Shown here: positions 57,365 to 64,000 of the stretch, in pieces
How the letters are laid out: every line of letters begins with the position of its first letter
Numbering within the stretch: the first letter of the stretch is position 1
NCBI GenBank assembly: GCA_963747735.1
Contig: CAVVGE010000007.1
Location: 310,001-374,000, forward strand
Source of the DNA: AP-15 sp963747735
Lineage (GTDB): Bacteria; Pseudomonadota; Alphaproteobacteria; ATCC43930; CGMCC-115725
DNA: 64,000 bases
Direction: 5' to 3'
Made by a program: the position numbers and the translations under genes
The notes under the pieces: generated by a model
Database searches by the model: none
What the model saw: the letters and a program-made list of their open reading frames with translations, nothing else
What the model was told of the DNA's origin: nothing

Positions 57365-58414
57365 CTAGGAATTCGGGCCGCGTTCCATCGACACCGGCTG
57401 CCAGCGCCGCAGCCCGCTATCGGCAAGGACGCTCGGGTTGACGCAAGACATCGGCCATTTGCCGGCGAGCGCCAGCGACAATTCGAGCCCGACCCGCCGA
57501 CGCCGCGCCGGGTCGAAGCGCGCCGTCGCCGAGGCGACATGCGCGGTCAGGATCACCTTGTCCTCCATCTTCAAGAGCGGGTTGTTGCCGCCGGGCGGCT
57601 CCTGCTCCAAGACGTCGAGCCCGGCGCCGGCGATCCAGCCCTCGTCCAACGCCTTGATCAGCGCCGCCTCGTCGGTTGTTGGCCCGCGCCCGGTCGAGAC
57701 ATAGATCGCGGTCTTTTTCATCTGGCGGAAATGCTCTTCGCGGACGAGGCGGTTGGCGCTTTCGGTCGCCGGGGTGTGCATCGAGACGATGTCGGCGCGG
57801 GCGAGCAGATCGGGCAGGCTGACCGGATCGACGCCGCGCTCGATCATCGCCATCTCCTCGATAAAGGGGTCGTAGGCGATGACGTGCAGGCCAAAGGGCT
57901 TGGCCCGCTCGGCGACGGCGCGGGCGACATGGCCAAAGGCGATCAGGCCCAAGGTCAGGCCGCGCAGCCGCGGAAAATTGAGCAGCATCGGCCGGCCCTC
58001 GGCCCAGCGGCCGTCGCGCACCATGCGGTCCTGCAGCAGAAGCCGGCGATGAGTGGCGAGGATCAAGGTCATCGCATGGTCGGCGACTTCCTCGATAAAC
58101 GTGTCGGGGCAGTTGGTGATCGGGATGCCTTTGGCGGTCGCCGCATCGACATCGACAGAATCGACGCCGACGCTGCCGAGCGAGATGATCTTGCAGCGCT
58201 GCAAGCCGTCGATCATCTTTTTGGTGATGCGCCGACCCTTGGCGTAAAGCGCGTCGGCGTCGCGCGCGGCGGCGACGAATTCGTCCTCGGACCCGGCCGG
58301 GATCTCGAAGATCTCGGCGTCGATCGGGGTCAATGCCTCCATCTCGTAGCCATAGCCGCCGCCGGCGACGGTAAAGCTCGCCCCCGCCGGTGTCGCGATC
58401 CTGTACTTGGCCAA
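57365..58414 (-). CDS. D-2-hydroxyacid dehydrogenase (C-terminal dehydrogenase family)
   Basis: A 349-residue NAD(P)-dependent dehydrogenase of the glyoxylate/phosphoglycerate-dehydrogenase family. The dinucleotide motif lies in G-L-I-A-F-G-H-V-A-R-A-V (note A-F-G-H instead of the common G-x-G-x-x-G). The substrate Arg is near G-R-G-P-T-T-D-E, the catalytic Glu in L-E-Q-E-P-P and the His in I-L-T-A-H-V-A. The TTG at 58414 directly follows GGAGGGGG and starts at the homology boundary. It is probably co-transcribed with the SMP-30 lactonase gene. The exact substrate is unknown. Confidence 0.87.
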   Translation of the reverse strand: MAKYRIATPAGASFTVAGGGYGYEMEALTPIDAEIFEIPAGSEDEFVAAARDADALYAKGRRITKKMIDGLQRCKIISLGSVGVDSVDVDAATAKGIPITNCPDTFIEEVADHAMTLILATHRRLLLQDRMVRDGRWAEGRPMLLNFPRLRGLTLGLIAFGHVARAVAERAKPFGLHVIAYDPFIEEMAMIERGVDPVSLPDLLARADIVSMHTPATESANRLVREEHFRQMKKTAIYVSTGRGPTTDEAALIKALDEGWIAGAGLDVLEQEPPGGNNPLLKMEDKVILTAHVASATARFDPARRRRVGLELSLALAGKWPMSCVNPSVLADSGLRRWQPVSMERGPNS

Positions 58415-58565
58415 TTCCCCCTCCAACGCCGCAAATCCGCGACCCGGATCAGACCCGTTGCCCGTGCGGCTTGTCAACCGCCGAACCGCTTTCCTGCGGG
58501 CGGAATTGACCGGCGAGCGCGCCCCCCCTATCTGCTGTCCAGAAAGCTGGCCAGGGCGGATAATC

Positions 58566-58832
58566 ATGGAACGGCGAGAGTGGTCGCTGCAGGCCGCGAA
58601 AAACGCCTTCAGCGCGGTCGTCGAGGCGGCGTGCAAAGGCGTGCCGCAGACCGTCACCAAACGCGGCAAGCCCGCCGTCGTGGTGTTGTCGGTCGCCGAA
58701 TACGAGCGCCTTGCCCGCGAGGCGGCACGGCCCCGGCCGTCTTTCGTCGAGCACCTGCTCGCGTTTCCGCAGGGAGGGAAAGACTTCAAGATCGAGCGAG
58801 CGCGCATCAAGCCGCGTGACGTGAAGTTCTGA
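58566..58832 (+). CDS. Phd/YefM-type antitoxin
   Basis: An 88-residue antitoxin. The N-terminal Phd/YefM DNA-binding fold shows W-S-L-Q-A-A-K-N-A-F-S-A-V-V-E-A-A and V-T-K-R-G-K-P-A-V-V-V-L-S-V-A-E-Y-E-R-L. The charged C-terminal tail (D-F-K-I-E-R-A-R-I-K-P-R) would bind and neutralise the toxin. Its stop overlaps the start of the vapC gene by one base (TGATG), the classical module layout. The open frame upstream of 58566 is not needed by homology. The toxin partner is broken (58832-59154). Confidence 0.87.
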   Translation: MERREWSLQAAKNAFSAVVEAACKGVPQTVTKRGKPAVVVLSVAEYERLAREAARPRPSFVEHLLAFPQGGKDFKIERARIKPRDVKF

Positions 58833-59154
58833 TGTACCTCGTCGACACAATGGTGTTTTCCGAGCTGTTCAAGCGCCGCCGGCATCCTGGGTTTCTGCGC
58901 TGGCTGAACGGCAAGAGCGAAGACTTGCTTTTTCTTTCGGCCATCACGATCGGGGAGATCGAGCGAGGCATTGAAGGTCAGCGGCAGCGCGATCCGCCTT
59001 TTGCCCGCGCTTTGCTGGATTGGCTCGATCGCAGCCTGGAAATCTATAGCGATCGCATCTTGCCGGTCGCGAGCACGGGCTGACCGTCGCCACGCGCAAC
59101 GTCCGGCATTTTCGGCCGACCGGCGCCGCGGTCGAGGATCCGTTTACGAGCTGA
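58832..59154 (+). pseudogene. VapC-type PIN-domain toxin with internal deletion
   Basis: The start (M-Y-L-V-D-T) and second acidic helix (I-T-I-G-E-I-E-R-G-I-E) of a VapC ribonuclease are present up to D-R-I-L-P-V-A (about 59075). The sequence then jumps, in another frame, to the family's end: E-H-G-L-T-V-A-T-R-N-V-R-H-F, then a tail ending F-T-S with a stop at 59154. About 30 residues containing the third conserved Asp are missing, and the fourth Asp of R-N-V-R-D-F is His. In the annotated frame the product stops after 83 residues. It cannot form the Mg-binding active site. Confidence 0.85.
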
Positions 59155-60298
59155 CCCGCCGATCGCCCGCGGCCGCCGCCGATGACGGCCCCGGCAGCGG
59201 GATCAGCGACAGGACCAGGGTGATCACCAGCAGCAGGGCGAGGCCTGACATGACCCCGACGAGCCGGTCGAAACCGGGGCTGATCGTCACGGGCGGGCTT
59301 TGGCTCTGGACGAGGCTCATCACAAACGCGAACATCGCCTGCGTTCCGACATAGCTGACACCGGTCGTGCCGGTCTGGATTTGCGAGCAGAGCCAGACCC
59401 CGATCAGCAGCAGCAGGACCCACAGCACGAAATCGCTGCCGACGACGGCGAGACAGGCCAGGCCGATCAGCGCCCCGAGCAGACAGCCGATCACGCGATG
59501 TGCCGCACGCTGCACGATGGTGCGGGTGTCGGCTGCGAGGATCGCCGTCGTCGGGATCGACATGACCATGACCGCGGTGAGGCCCATCGTGACCGGGCTC
59601 ACCGGCGCCAGCCAGTTCGCCAGCGCCGGCAGCAGCATGACGGTGAGCCCGCCGCGGCCGGCGTGCATCAGCAACGGCCATTTGCCGTCGAGCCAGCGCC
59701 GCGCCTGCTCGCCCCAGCGGCGGCGCCAAATCGCCAATGGCGGCCGGCTCAGCTGGCCGGCCGCGGGGACGGCCCCGGCGTCGGCCGGCGCCGGCATGAT
59801 GCCGCAGACAAAAAGCGACGCCGCGGTCCCGATCACGACATCGGCGACGCGATCGACGGCGATGGTGAACGCCCCCTGCGGCTGGGTGAACGCCATCAGC
59901 ATGACCAGGTTGGCGGTGACCGCGCCGATCAGCCAGGCATAGCTGAAGCGCGAGATCGCAAACCCGAAAAACCCGACGCAGGCGACAACAAACAGAGAAA
60001 GGCAGAACGGCACCGGCTGGTACACGAAGAGGCGCAGGACGATCATGCCGATGACGGCGCCGACGGCGCTGCCGGCGACCCGCATCAGGCCGCGCGACAG
60101 GGCGACGCTCAGCGAGGCGCGCGTCACCATAAAGGCGCTGATCCCGGCCCACCACGGATCGTCGGAATGCACCGCAAGCGCAACCAGCACCGCCAAGGTA
60201 ACCGACAGCGACGCCTCCGCCGCTTCGAGGCCGCGCGGCCCGCGCAAGGTGACGAGGCGCAATTCGGTGGCGAGCGCGCCCGGGATCTCGCGCAGCAT
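59144..60298 (-). CDS. FUSC-family aromatic acid/drug efflux membrane protein
   Basis: A 384-residue inner-membrane protein of the FUSC (AaeB-like) family with two blocks of membrane helices (about 28-160 and 230-360) in a fusaric-acid-resistance arrangement: W-W-A-G-I-S-A-F-M-V-T, G-S-A-V-G-A-V-I-G-M-I, and later H-R-V-I-G-C-L-L-G-A-L-I-G. It pairs with an HlyD-type adaptor encoded 11 bp upstream, forming an efflux pump that would need an outer-membrane channel. No TolC-like gene is adjacent. It is shorter than AaeB (about 650 residues) but normal for the compact FUSC type. The ATG at 60298 is chosen; the longer open frame is a shadow of the adaptor gene. Confidence 0.87.
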   Translation of the reverse strand: MLREIPGALATELRLVTLRGPRGLEAAEASLSVTLAVLVALAVHSDDPWWAGISAFMVTRASLSVALSRGLMRVAGSAVGAVIGMIVLRLFVYQPVPFCLSLFVVACVGFFGFAISRFSYAWLIGAVTANLVMLMAFTQPQGAFTIAVDRVADVVIGTAASLFVCGIMPAPADAGAVPAAGQLSRPPLAIWRRRWGEQARRWLDGKWPLLMHAGRGGLTVMLLPALANWLAPVSPVTMGLTAVMVMSIPTTAILAADTRTIVQRAAHRVIGCLLGALIGLACLAVVGSDFVLWVLLLLIGVWLCSQIQTGTTGVSYVGTQAMFAFVMSLVQSQSPPVTISPGFDRLVGVMSGLALLLVITLVLSLIPLPGPSSAAAAGDRRVSS

Positions 60299-60309
60299 CG
60301 GCGGGCGCT

Positions 60310-61428
60310 TTAATAGATGACGAGGGCGCGGGCGTCGGACCCCATGTGGAGCACGATGCCACCCGGCAGGTCGCGCAGCACCAGCGTCACCGGAAAGCGG
60401 CGCTCGAGGCGGATCCAATCGGTCGTCGGCTCGACATAGGGCAGCAAGGTGTTGGCAGTCGGCCGGCGGCTGATGCCGCGGGCGATCCCTTGGATCACGG
60501 CGCGATGCACATGCCAGGGATAGGCGTCGAGCCACACCCACGCCGTATGCCCAACCTCCAGGTGGCGGATCACGTCTTCCTTGTAATTGGCAAAGATGCG
60601 CCAGGCATGGGCATCGACCAGTCCGATGATCGGCTGGTTCGCCACCGCCTGGTCGCCGACGCGCAGGGTCAGATTGGTGATCGTGCCGTCGGTCGGCGCC
60701 AGCACCTTGGTCTGGTCGAGCTGCCATTCGAGATAGCCGATGCGGGCGGCGACCGCCTTGATCGTCGCCTCGTGCAATACCTGCGTCTGCCGCGCTTTGG
60801 CGACGGTGTCTTCGGCATCGACGAGTGCCGCCTGGGCGGCCTGCGCCTGGGTCGCGGCGTTTTCGAGCGATTGGCGCGAGACAAACCCGGCCGCGGCGAC
60901 CGGCTTTGCCCGGCGCAGATTGTCGCTCGCCATCTGCTCCTTGGCGGCGGCTGCGTCGCGCGCCGCCTTGGCCGATTTGATCGCATCGTGATCGACCCGA
61001 AGCTGCGCTTCGGCCTCGACCTCCTTGGCCTGCTCTTCGGCCAATGCCAGCCGAAACGGCTGCGGATCGATCGCCGCGAGCAGGCTGCCCTTCTTGATCG
61101 TCTGGTTGTCGACGATCGGCACGGCGGTGATCCGGCCGGTAATCTGCGGCGCGATCGCGACGAGGTCGGAGGTCACATAGGCGTCGTCGGTGTAGGAAAA
61201 GACATAGCTCGACGCCCAATAAAGCCCGAGCGCGAGCACGACCGTGCCGAGCACCAGCAATACCCGGCGCCGGTAGCGCCGCGCGACGCGGCGATCGTCC
61301 GGGACCATGTCGGGCGCTGCGCCGACCGGCGCCGGGGGCGCAACGGGCGCCGAGCGCGCCGGCGCCAGAAACTGCTCCGCATCAGCGTGGCGGCTGTCGG
61401 GCGGATTGAGCTCGGTGCGGTCCGGCAT
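60310..61428 (-). CDS. HlyD-family membrane fusion protein (EmrA/AaeA-like)
   Basis: A 372-residue periplasmic adaptor. A cytosolic Pro/Ala-rich N-terminus (1-50) precedes one membrane anchor (V-L-L-V-L-G-T-V-V-L-A-L-G-L-Y, about 55-75). A split biotinyl-lipoyl domain (T-D-D-A-Y-V-T-S-D, then G-T-I-T-N-L-T-L-R-V-G) flanks a long coiled-coil hairpin (about 125-225). It bridges the FUSC permease to an outer-membrane channel. It is the first gene of the pair with FUSC (11-bp gap). The substrate is probably a hydrophobic organic acid or drug, inferred from the FUSC partner. Confidence 0.9.
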   Translation of the reverse strand: MPDRTELNPPDSRHADAEQFLAPARSAPVAPPAPVGAAPDMVPDDRRVARRYRRRVLLVLGTVVLALGLYWASSYVFSYTDDAYVTSDLVAIAPQITGRITAVPIVDNQTIKKGSLLAAIDPQPFRLALAEEQAKEVEAEAQLRVDHDAIKSAKAARDAAAAKEQMASDNLRRAKPVAAAGFVSRQSLENAATQAQAAQAALVDAEDTVAKARQTQVLHEATIKAVAARIGYLEWQLDQTKVLAPTDGTITNLTLRVGDQAVANQPIIGLVDAHAWRIFANYKEDVIRHLEVGHTAWVWLDAYPWHVHRAVIQGIARGISRRPTANTLLPYVEPTTDWIRLERRFPVTLVLRDLPGGIVLHMGSDARALVIY

Positions 61429-61534
61429 CGGCGGCGCTCGATCTAGAAACCGGTCGCGACGGCGACAACCGCGTCACCGTTCCCGAACAGTATAGACCAT
61501 TCGCCGCCGCCCGGCACGCCCCCGAAACGGCAAC

Positions 61535-61561
61535 GGCGGCTGCCCGGACAGGGCAGCCGCC
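61535..61561. terminator. Perfect GC-rich hairpin downstream of PEP-CTERM gene 2
   Basis: Arms GGCGGCTGCCC (61535-61545) and GGGCAGCCGCC (61551-61561) form an 11-bp stem with a 5-base loop (GGACA). It lies 27 bp past the stop of the PEP-CTERM gene and before the HlyD gene start. There is no good U-run on the minus strand, so it may act as an attenuator, RNA-stabilising or Rho-assisted terminator. Confidence 0.55.
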
Positions 61562-61587
61562 GCCGCAATAAAACGTGTCGGGATTTT

Positions 61588-62373
61588 TTACGCTGCGGTC
61601 TTCCGCCGCCGCCGCGCCAACCCGAGCGCCCCCAAACCGGCGCCGAGCAGCGCCAGCGAGGTCGGTTCCGGCACCTTCCTCTGCTTCCCGGTGGTGCCGG
61701 TGAAGATGAAGGCGAGAGGACCCTCGACCGCGGTCGCGTGATTGTCAAAGCTGGTCTCGGAGAGGCCGGTCGCGTCGAGCCCTTCCCATCCGACAAATCC
61801 GTGGGCGACGTTGCCGCCGTCCTGGGTGTTATCCGGACTGAAATCGGAGGCGATCGCGCCACCGTTCAAGGTCGCTGCAAAGTGAACATCGAAATTGCCG
61901 ACCAATGCGCAGTCGTCCTGGCCGACGGTACATTTGACATTGCTTTGAGTATGACCGTAGCTGTCGTCATAGTCAAAGCTGAACAGGTCGCCCTTCGCTT
62001 GGAGATTGGCCCAGTCCACGTCGAGGATCGTGCCCGGGGCGATGTCCGGCAGCGAAATCATTGATGTCTTGCCGTTGTTCAGCCCCTGGTACCCGGTCAG
62101 CTTCAGCGTCACTCCGGTCATCGCGTGAGTGGTCGGGTTGTCGATAAAGAGGCTCGGCGTGTCGTATCCCTGCGAGAACCCGCTATCGCCCGACCCGGTA
62201 CGGAACAGCACCGCCGTATGTCCGGTGCCGAGCGTGCAATCGAAACCGTTGGAGCATTGCGCATCATAAACGCCGAAAATGCTCGCCACCTGGGTCACGC
62301 CGGCCAGCGTCGGGGTCGCCGACAGTGCCAGCAACGCCAGGGCGCTCGTTGTCGCGATCAACTCCTTGCGCAT
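61588..62373 (-). CDS. PEP-CTERM sorting-domain exported protein 2
   Basis: A 261-residue exported protein. The signal peptide is residues 1-24 (A-L-A-L-L-A-L-S-A-T-P-T-L-A). The mature domain is beta-rich with two Cys pairs (C-S-N-G-F-D-C; C-T-V-G-Q-D-D-C). The C-terminus has the sorting module V-P-E-P-T-S-L-A-L-L-G-A-G-L-G-A-L-G-L-A-R-R-R-R. It should be processed by an exosortase encoded elsewhere. It shares no obvious homology with the PEP-CTERM protein at 40233 outside the sorting signal, but a similar palindrome lies upstream of both genes. GGGAGGGAGAG precedes the ATG. Confidence 0.9.
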   Translation of the reverse strand: MRKELIATTSALALLALSATPTLAGVTQVASIFGVYDAQCSNGFDCTLGTGHTAVLFRTGSGDSGFSQGYDTPSLFIDNPTTHAMTGVTLKLTGYQGLNNGKTSMISLPDIAPGTILDVDWANLQAKGDLFSFDYDDSYGHTQSNVKCTVGQDDCALVGNFDVHFAATLNGGAIASDFSPDNTQDGGNVAHGFVGWEGLDATGLSETSFDNHATAVEGPLAFIFTGTTGKQRKVPEPTSLALLGAGLGALGLARRRRKTAA

Positions 62374-62445
62374 GCTTCTCTCCCTCCCAAAATAGCCCGC
62401 GGCGCACCAGCGTCCCGGCCTGATTTAGTCCTCCTTGGTTAATAA

Positions 62446-62459
62446 GCATTTTTCATGCC
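62446..62459 (-). promoter_or_regulatory. Possible sigma-54-type promoter of PEP-CTERM gene 2
   Basis: On the minus strand TTGGCATGAAAAATGCTT places GG (62459-62458) and GC (62447-62446) exactly 10 bases apart, the invariant -24/-12 spacing of sigma-54 promoters. The palindrome at 62460-62481 sits directly upstream. The -24 element reads TGGCAT rather than TGGCAC, so the match is partial. The other PEP-CTERM gene has no equivalent. Confidence 0.3.
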
Positions 62460-62481
62460 AACCATTGTATAACAATGGGTT
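62460..62481 (-). promoter_or_regulatory. Candidate operator palindrome upstream of PEP-CTERM gene 2
   Basis: On the plus strand AACCATTGT (62460-62468), ATA, then ACAATGGGTT (62472-62481) form an inverted repeat. It is perfect over CCATTGT/ACAATGG and extended to AACC/GGTT with one extra G. It is 87 bp before the start codon, and about 200 bp from the divergent TPR-sulfotransferase gene. It resembles 41032-41052 in sequence and position. Confidence 0.5.
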
Positions 62482-62678
62482 GTGCAGGAATTCGGCGGCG
62501 CTCTTCGCAGCGTGTGTAAAATTCTTCGACGGGTGTTTTGGTGGGCATTCTATGTTTTTCAACAGCTTAGAAAAAAATTTAGCTCGTCATGTTGTCAAAT
62601 TCTCCGACATCGGGGTCGGGGTTGGAGCCGTGATATGATGGACGTGCCTTCGGTCGGCTGAGAAAGGGCGATCGCGTC

Positions 62679-64000
62679 GTGAGCTCACGCACCGCGCCGG
62701 CACGCGCGCAGGTTTTGTCGCAGGCTGCCGCGCTCCAGCAGCGGGGCCGGTTCGCCGAGGCGGAACGGCTTTGCCGGAAGGTGCTCGACAGAGACCCCGG
62801 CGATGCCGGCGCGCTCGAGCTGCTCGGGGTGATTGATGCCCGGCAGGGCAAGCTGGAGAGCGCGGCCGGGCTGTTGCGACGGGCCGCCGATCGGGCCCCC
62901 GGCAGCGCCGAGATCCGCAACAATCTCGGCCTCGCGCTGCACGGCCTCGGCGAGAACCGCGCGGCAGCAGATTGCTTTACCAAGGCGATCGCGCTGAACC
63001 CGCGCTACGCGATCGCCCACAACAATCTGGGGCTCGCGCTCAATGCGCTGAGCCGCCGCGACGAGGCGATCGCGTGCCACGAAAAAGCGCTCGCGATCAG
63101 CCCCGGCTATGCCGAGGCGATGAACAACCTCGGCTCGTTGCTGCATGCCGCGCGGCGGTTTCCGCAAGCGCTCGGATGGTTCGAAAAGGCGGTGGCGGCC
63201 CGGCCTGGTTTCGCCGAGGCCCACAGCAACATGGGCAAGACGCTGTCGGCGCTCGGCCGCCACGGCGAGGCCTTGGCGCGGTTCGAGCGCGCCGCCAGTC
63301 TGCAGCCCGGGCTCGCCGCCGGAGAGGTCGATATCGGCACGGCGCTGTGCGCGCTGAACCGCCACGGCGAAGCGATGCGGCATTTCGAGAAAGCCTGCGG
63401 CCTCGATCCCGCGCGGGCGCTTCCGGTGATCAACCTCGGCATCGCCCGGCAGGAAGCCGGGCAGCTCGCCGAGGCCCGGCGGTGCTTCGAACAGGCGGTG
63501 GCGCTGGAGCCGCGCAACCCCGCCGGCTATGCCGGTCTCGTCGGTTGCATCAAAGTCGGCGCCGGCGATCCGCATCTGGCGGCGATGGAGGATTTGGCCA
63601 AGGACGGGGCCGGGCTTGCCGTCGCCGATCGCGCGGCTCTCCTCTTCGCATTGGGCAAGGCGCTGAGCGATACCGGCGAACACCGGCGCGCGTTTGCGCA
63701 TTATCTCGAAGCCAACGCGCTGCGGCGCGGCGCGACCGCCTACAACGAGGCCGCGACGATTGGCCGGCTCAACCGGGTGCGCGCGGTCTTCACCGCCGAG
63801 CTGATGCGCGCCAGGGAGGGGCTGGGCGACCCGTCCCTTCTGCCGATCTTCATCATCGGCATGCCGCGGTCCGGATCGACCTTGGTCGAGCAGATCCTGG
63901 CGAGCCACCCGCTGGTCTTCGGCGGCGGGGAACGCATGGATTTTCGCAATGCGGCGCGCGGCGCGGGGCTGCAGGGGGCGGGCGCCGCGTTTCCGGAAGC
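62679..64000 (+). CDS. TPR-repeat sulfotransferase, cut by window edge
   Basis: A GTG at 62679 opens a frame that runs off the window (about 440 codons seen). Residues 1-330 are about nine tetratricopeptide repeats (A-E-A-M-N-N-L-G-S-L-L, A-E-I-R-N-N-L-G-L-A-L type). From about residue 388 a sulfotransferase domain begins with P-I-F-I-I-G-M-P-R-S-G-S-T-L-V-E-Q-I-L, the 5'-phosphosulfate-binding loop for PAPS. Such TPR-sulfotransferases are cytosolic and sulfate glycans or proteins. The catalytic His and 3'-phosphate site lie beyond the window. It is divergent from PEP-CTERM gene 2 with about 305 bp between starts, so the two may share control. Confidence 0.87.
   Translation, partial: MSSRTAPARAQVLSQAAALQQRGRFAEAERLCRKVLDRDPGDAGALELLGVIDARQGKLESAAGLLRRAADRAPGSAEIRNNLGLALHGLGENRAAADCFTKAIALNPRYAIAHNNLGLALNALSRRDEAIACHEKALAISPGYAEAMNNLGSLLHAARRFPQALGWFEKAVAARPGFAEAHSNMGKTLSALGRHGEALARFERAASLQPGLAAGEVDIGTALCALNRHGEAMRHFEKACGLDPARALPVINLGIARQEAGQLAEARRCFEQAVALEPRNPAGYAGLVGCIKVGAGDPHLAAMEDLAKDGAGLAVADRAALLFALGKALSDTGEHRRAFAHYLEANALRRGATAYNEAATIGRLNRVRAVFTAELMRAREGLGDPSLLPIFIIGMPRSGSTLVEQILASHPLVFGGGERMDFRNAARGAGLQGAGAAFPE

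Overview
The window is high-GC DNA typical of Alphaproteobacteria. Markers are DUF1244, DUF2312/UPF0335 and DUF992 proteins, a tandem cold-shock-domain protein, RNA pyrophosphohydrolase RppH, and a GTP cyclohydrolase II with a degenerate N-terminal extension. A Rhodospirillales or Hyphomicrobiales chromosome is the best guess (inference). I saw no rRNA, tRNA, CRISPR array or prophage.

Layout. 0-4.2 kb: edge fragment, YccF membrane protein, and a 2-oxoacid dehydrogenase operon (E1-alpha, E1-beta, E2) on the minus strand. 4.2-8.2 kb: a 1313-residue hybrid kinase with two kinase cores. 8.3-13.2 kb: GMC oxidoreductase, two small conserved proteins, L-threonine aldolase, FecR/DUF6600 exported protein. 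13.4-15.8 kb: wreck of a HAMP-repeat hybrid kinase, a REP hairpin pair, and an intact hybrid kinase. 15.8-20 kb: SDR, S10 peptidase, cold-shock protein, DUF992 and a cysteine-rich exported protein. 20-29.6 kb: a catabolic-looking set (two luciferase-like flavin oxidoreductases, methyltransferase, Rieske dioxygenase alpha/beta, erythronate-dehydrogenase-like enzyme, SDR, TPP enzyme) interrupted by a broken higBA module. 29.6-33 kb: a BTAD/TPR regulator downstream of a QueC-like PP-loop enzyme of unknown role.

33.4-40.2 kb: ISAs1-type transposase, heparinase II/III-like enzyme, MFS transporter fused to an uncharacterised helical domain (frameshifted), and an alpha/beta hydrolase. 40.2-46 kb: PEP-CTERM protein, a CoA-binding/O-acetylhomoserine sulfhydrylase fusion, ribA, and an overlapping ABC-PRC-MFS operon. 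48.3-50.8 kb: response regulator, frameshifted FkbM methyltransferase, glycosyltransferase-like protein. 50.8-52.5 kb is an insertion-sequence graveyard: a truncated IS110 transposase with an internal 20-bp x 7 tandem repeat, an IS701 deletion derivative, a 73-bp direct repeat and several REP elements. 52.5-61.4 kb: rppH, two conserved hypotheticals, enolase, SMP-30 lactonase, D-2-hydroxyacid dehydrogenase, phd with a broken vapC, and an HlyD/FUSC efflux pair. 61.6-64 kb: a second PEP-CTERM protein and a TPR-sulfotransferase cut by the window edge.

Two themes recur. First, gene decay: five genes are broken by frameshift or deletion (kinase remnant, higB, MFS-fusion tail, FkbM, vapC). Both toxins are dead while both antitoxins remain open. 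Second, a shared palindrome about 90 bp upstream of the two PEP-CTERM genes suggests co-regulation. I did not find a convincing complete new multi-gene system. The best leads are the QueC-like enzyme beside the BTAD regulator, the CoA-binding/MetY fusion and the PEP-CTERM palindrome.
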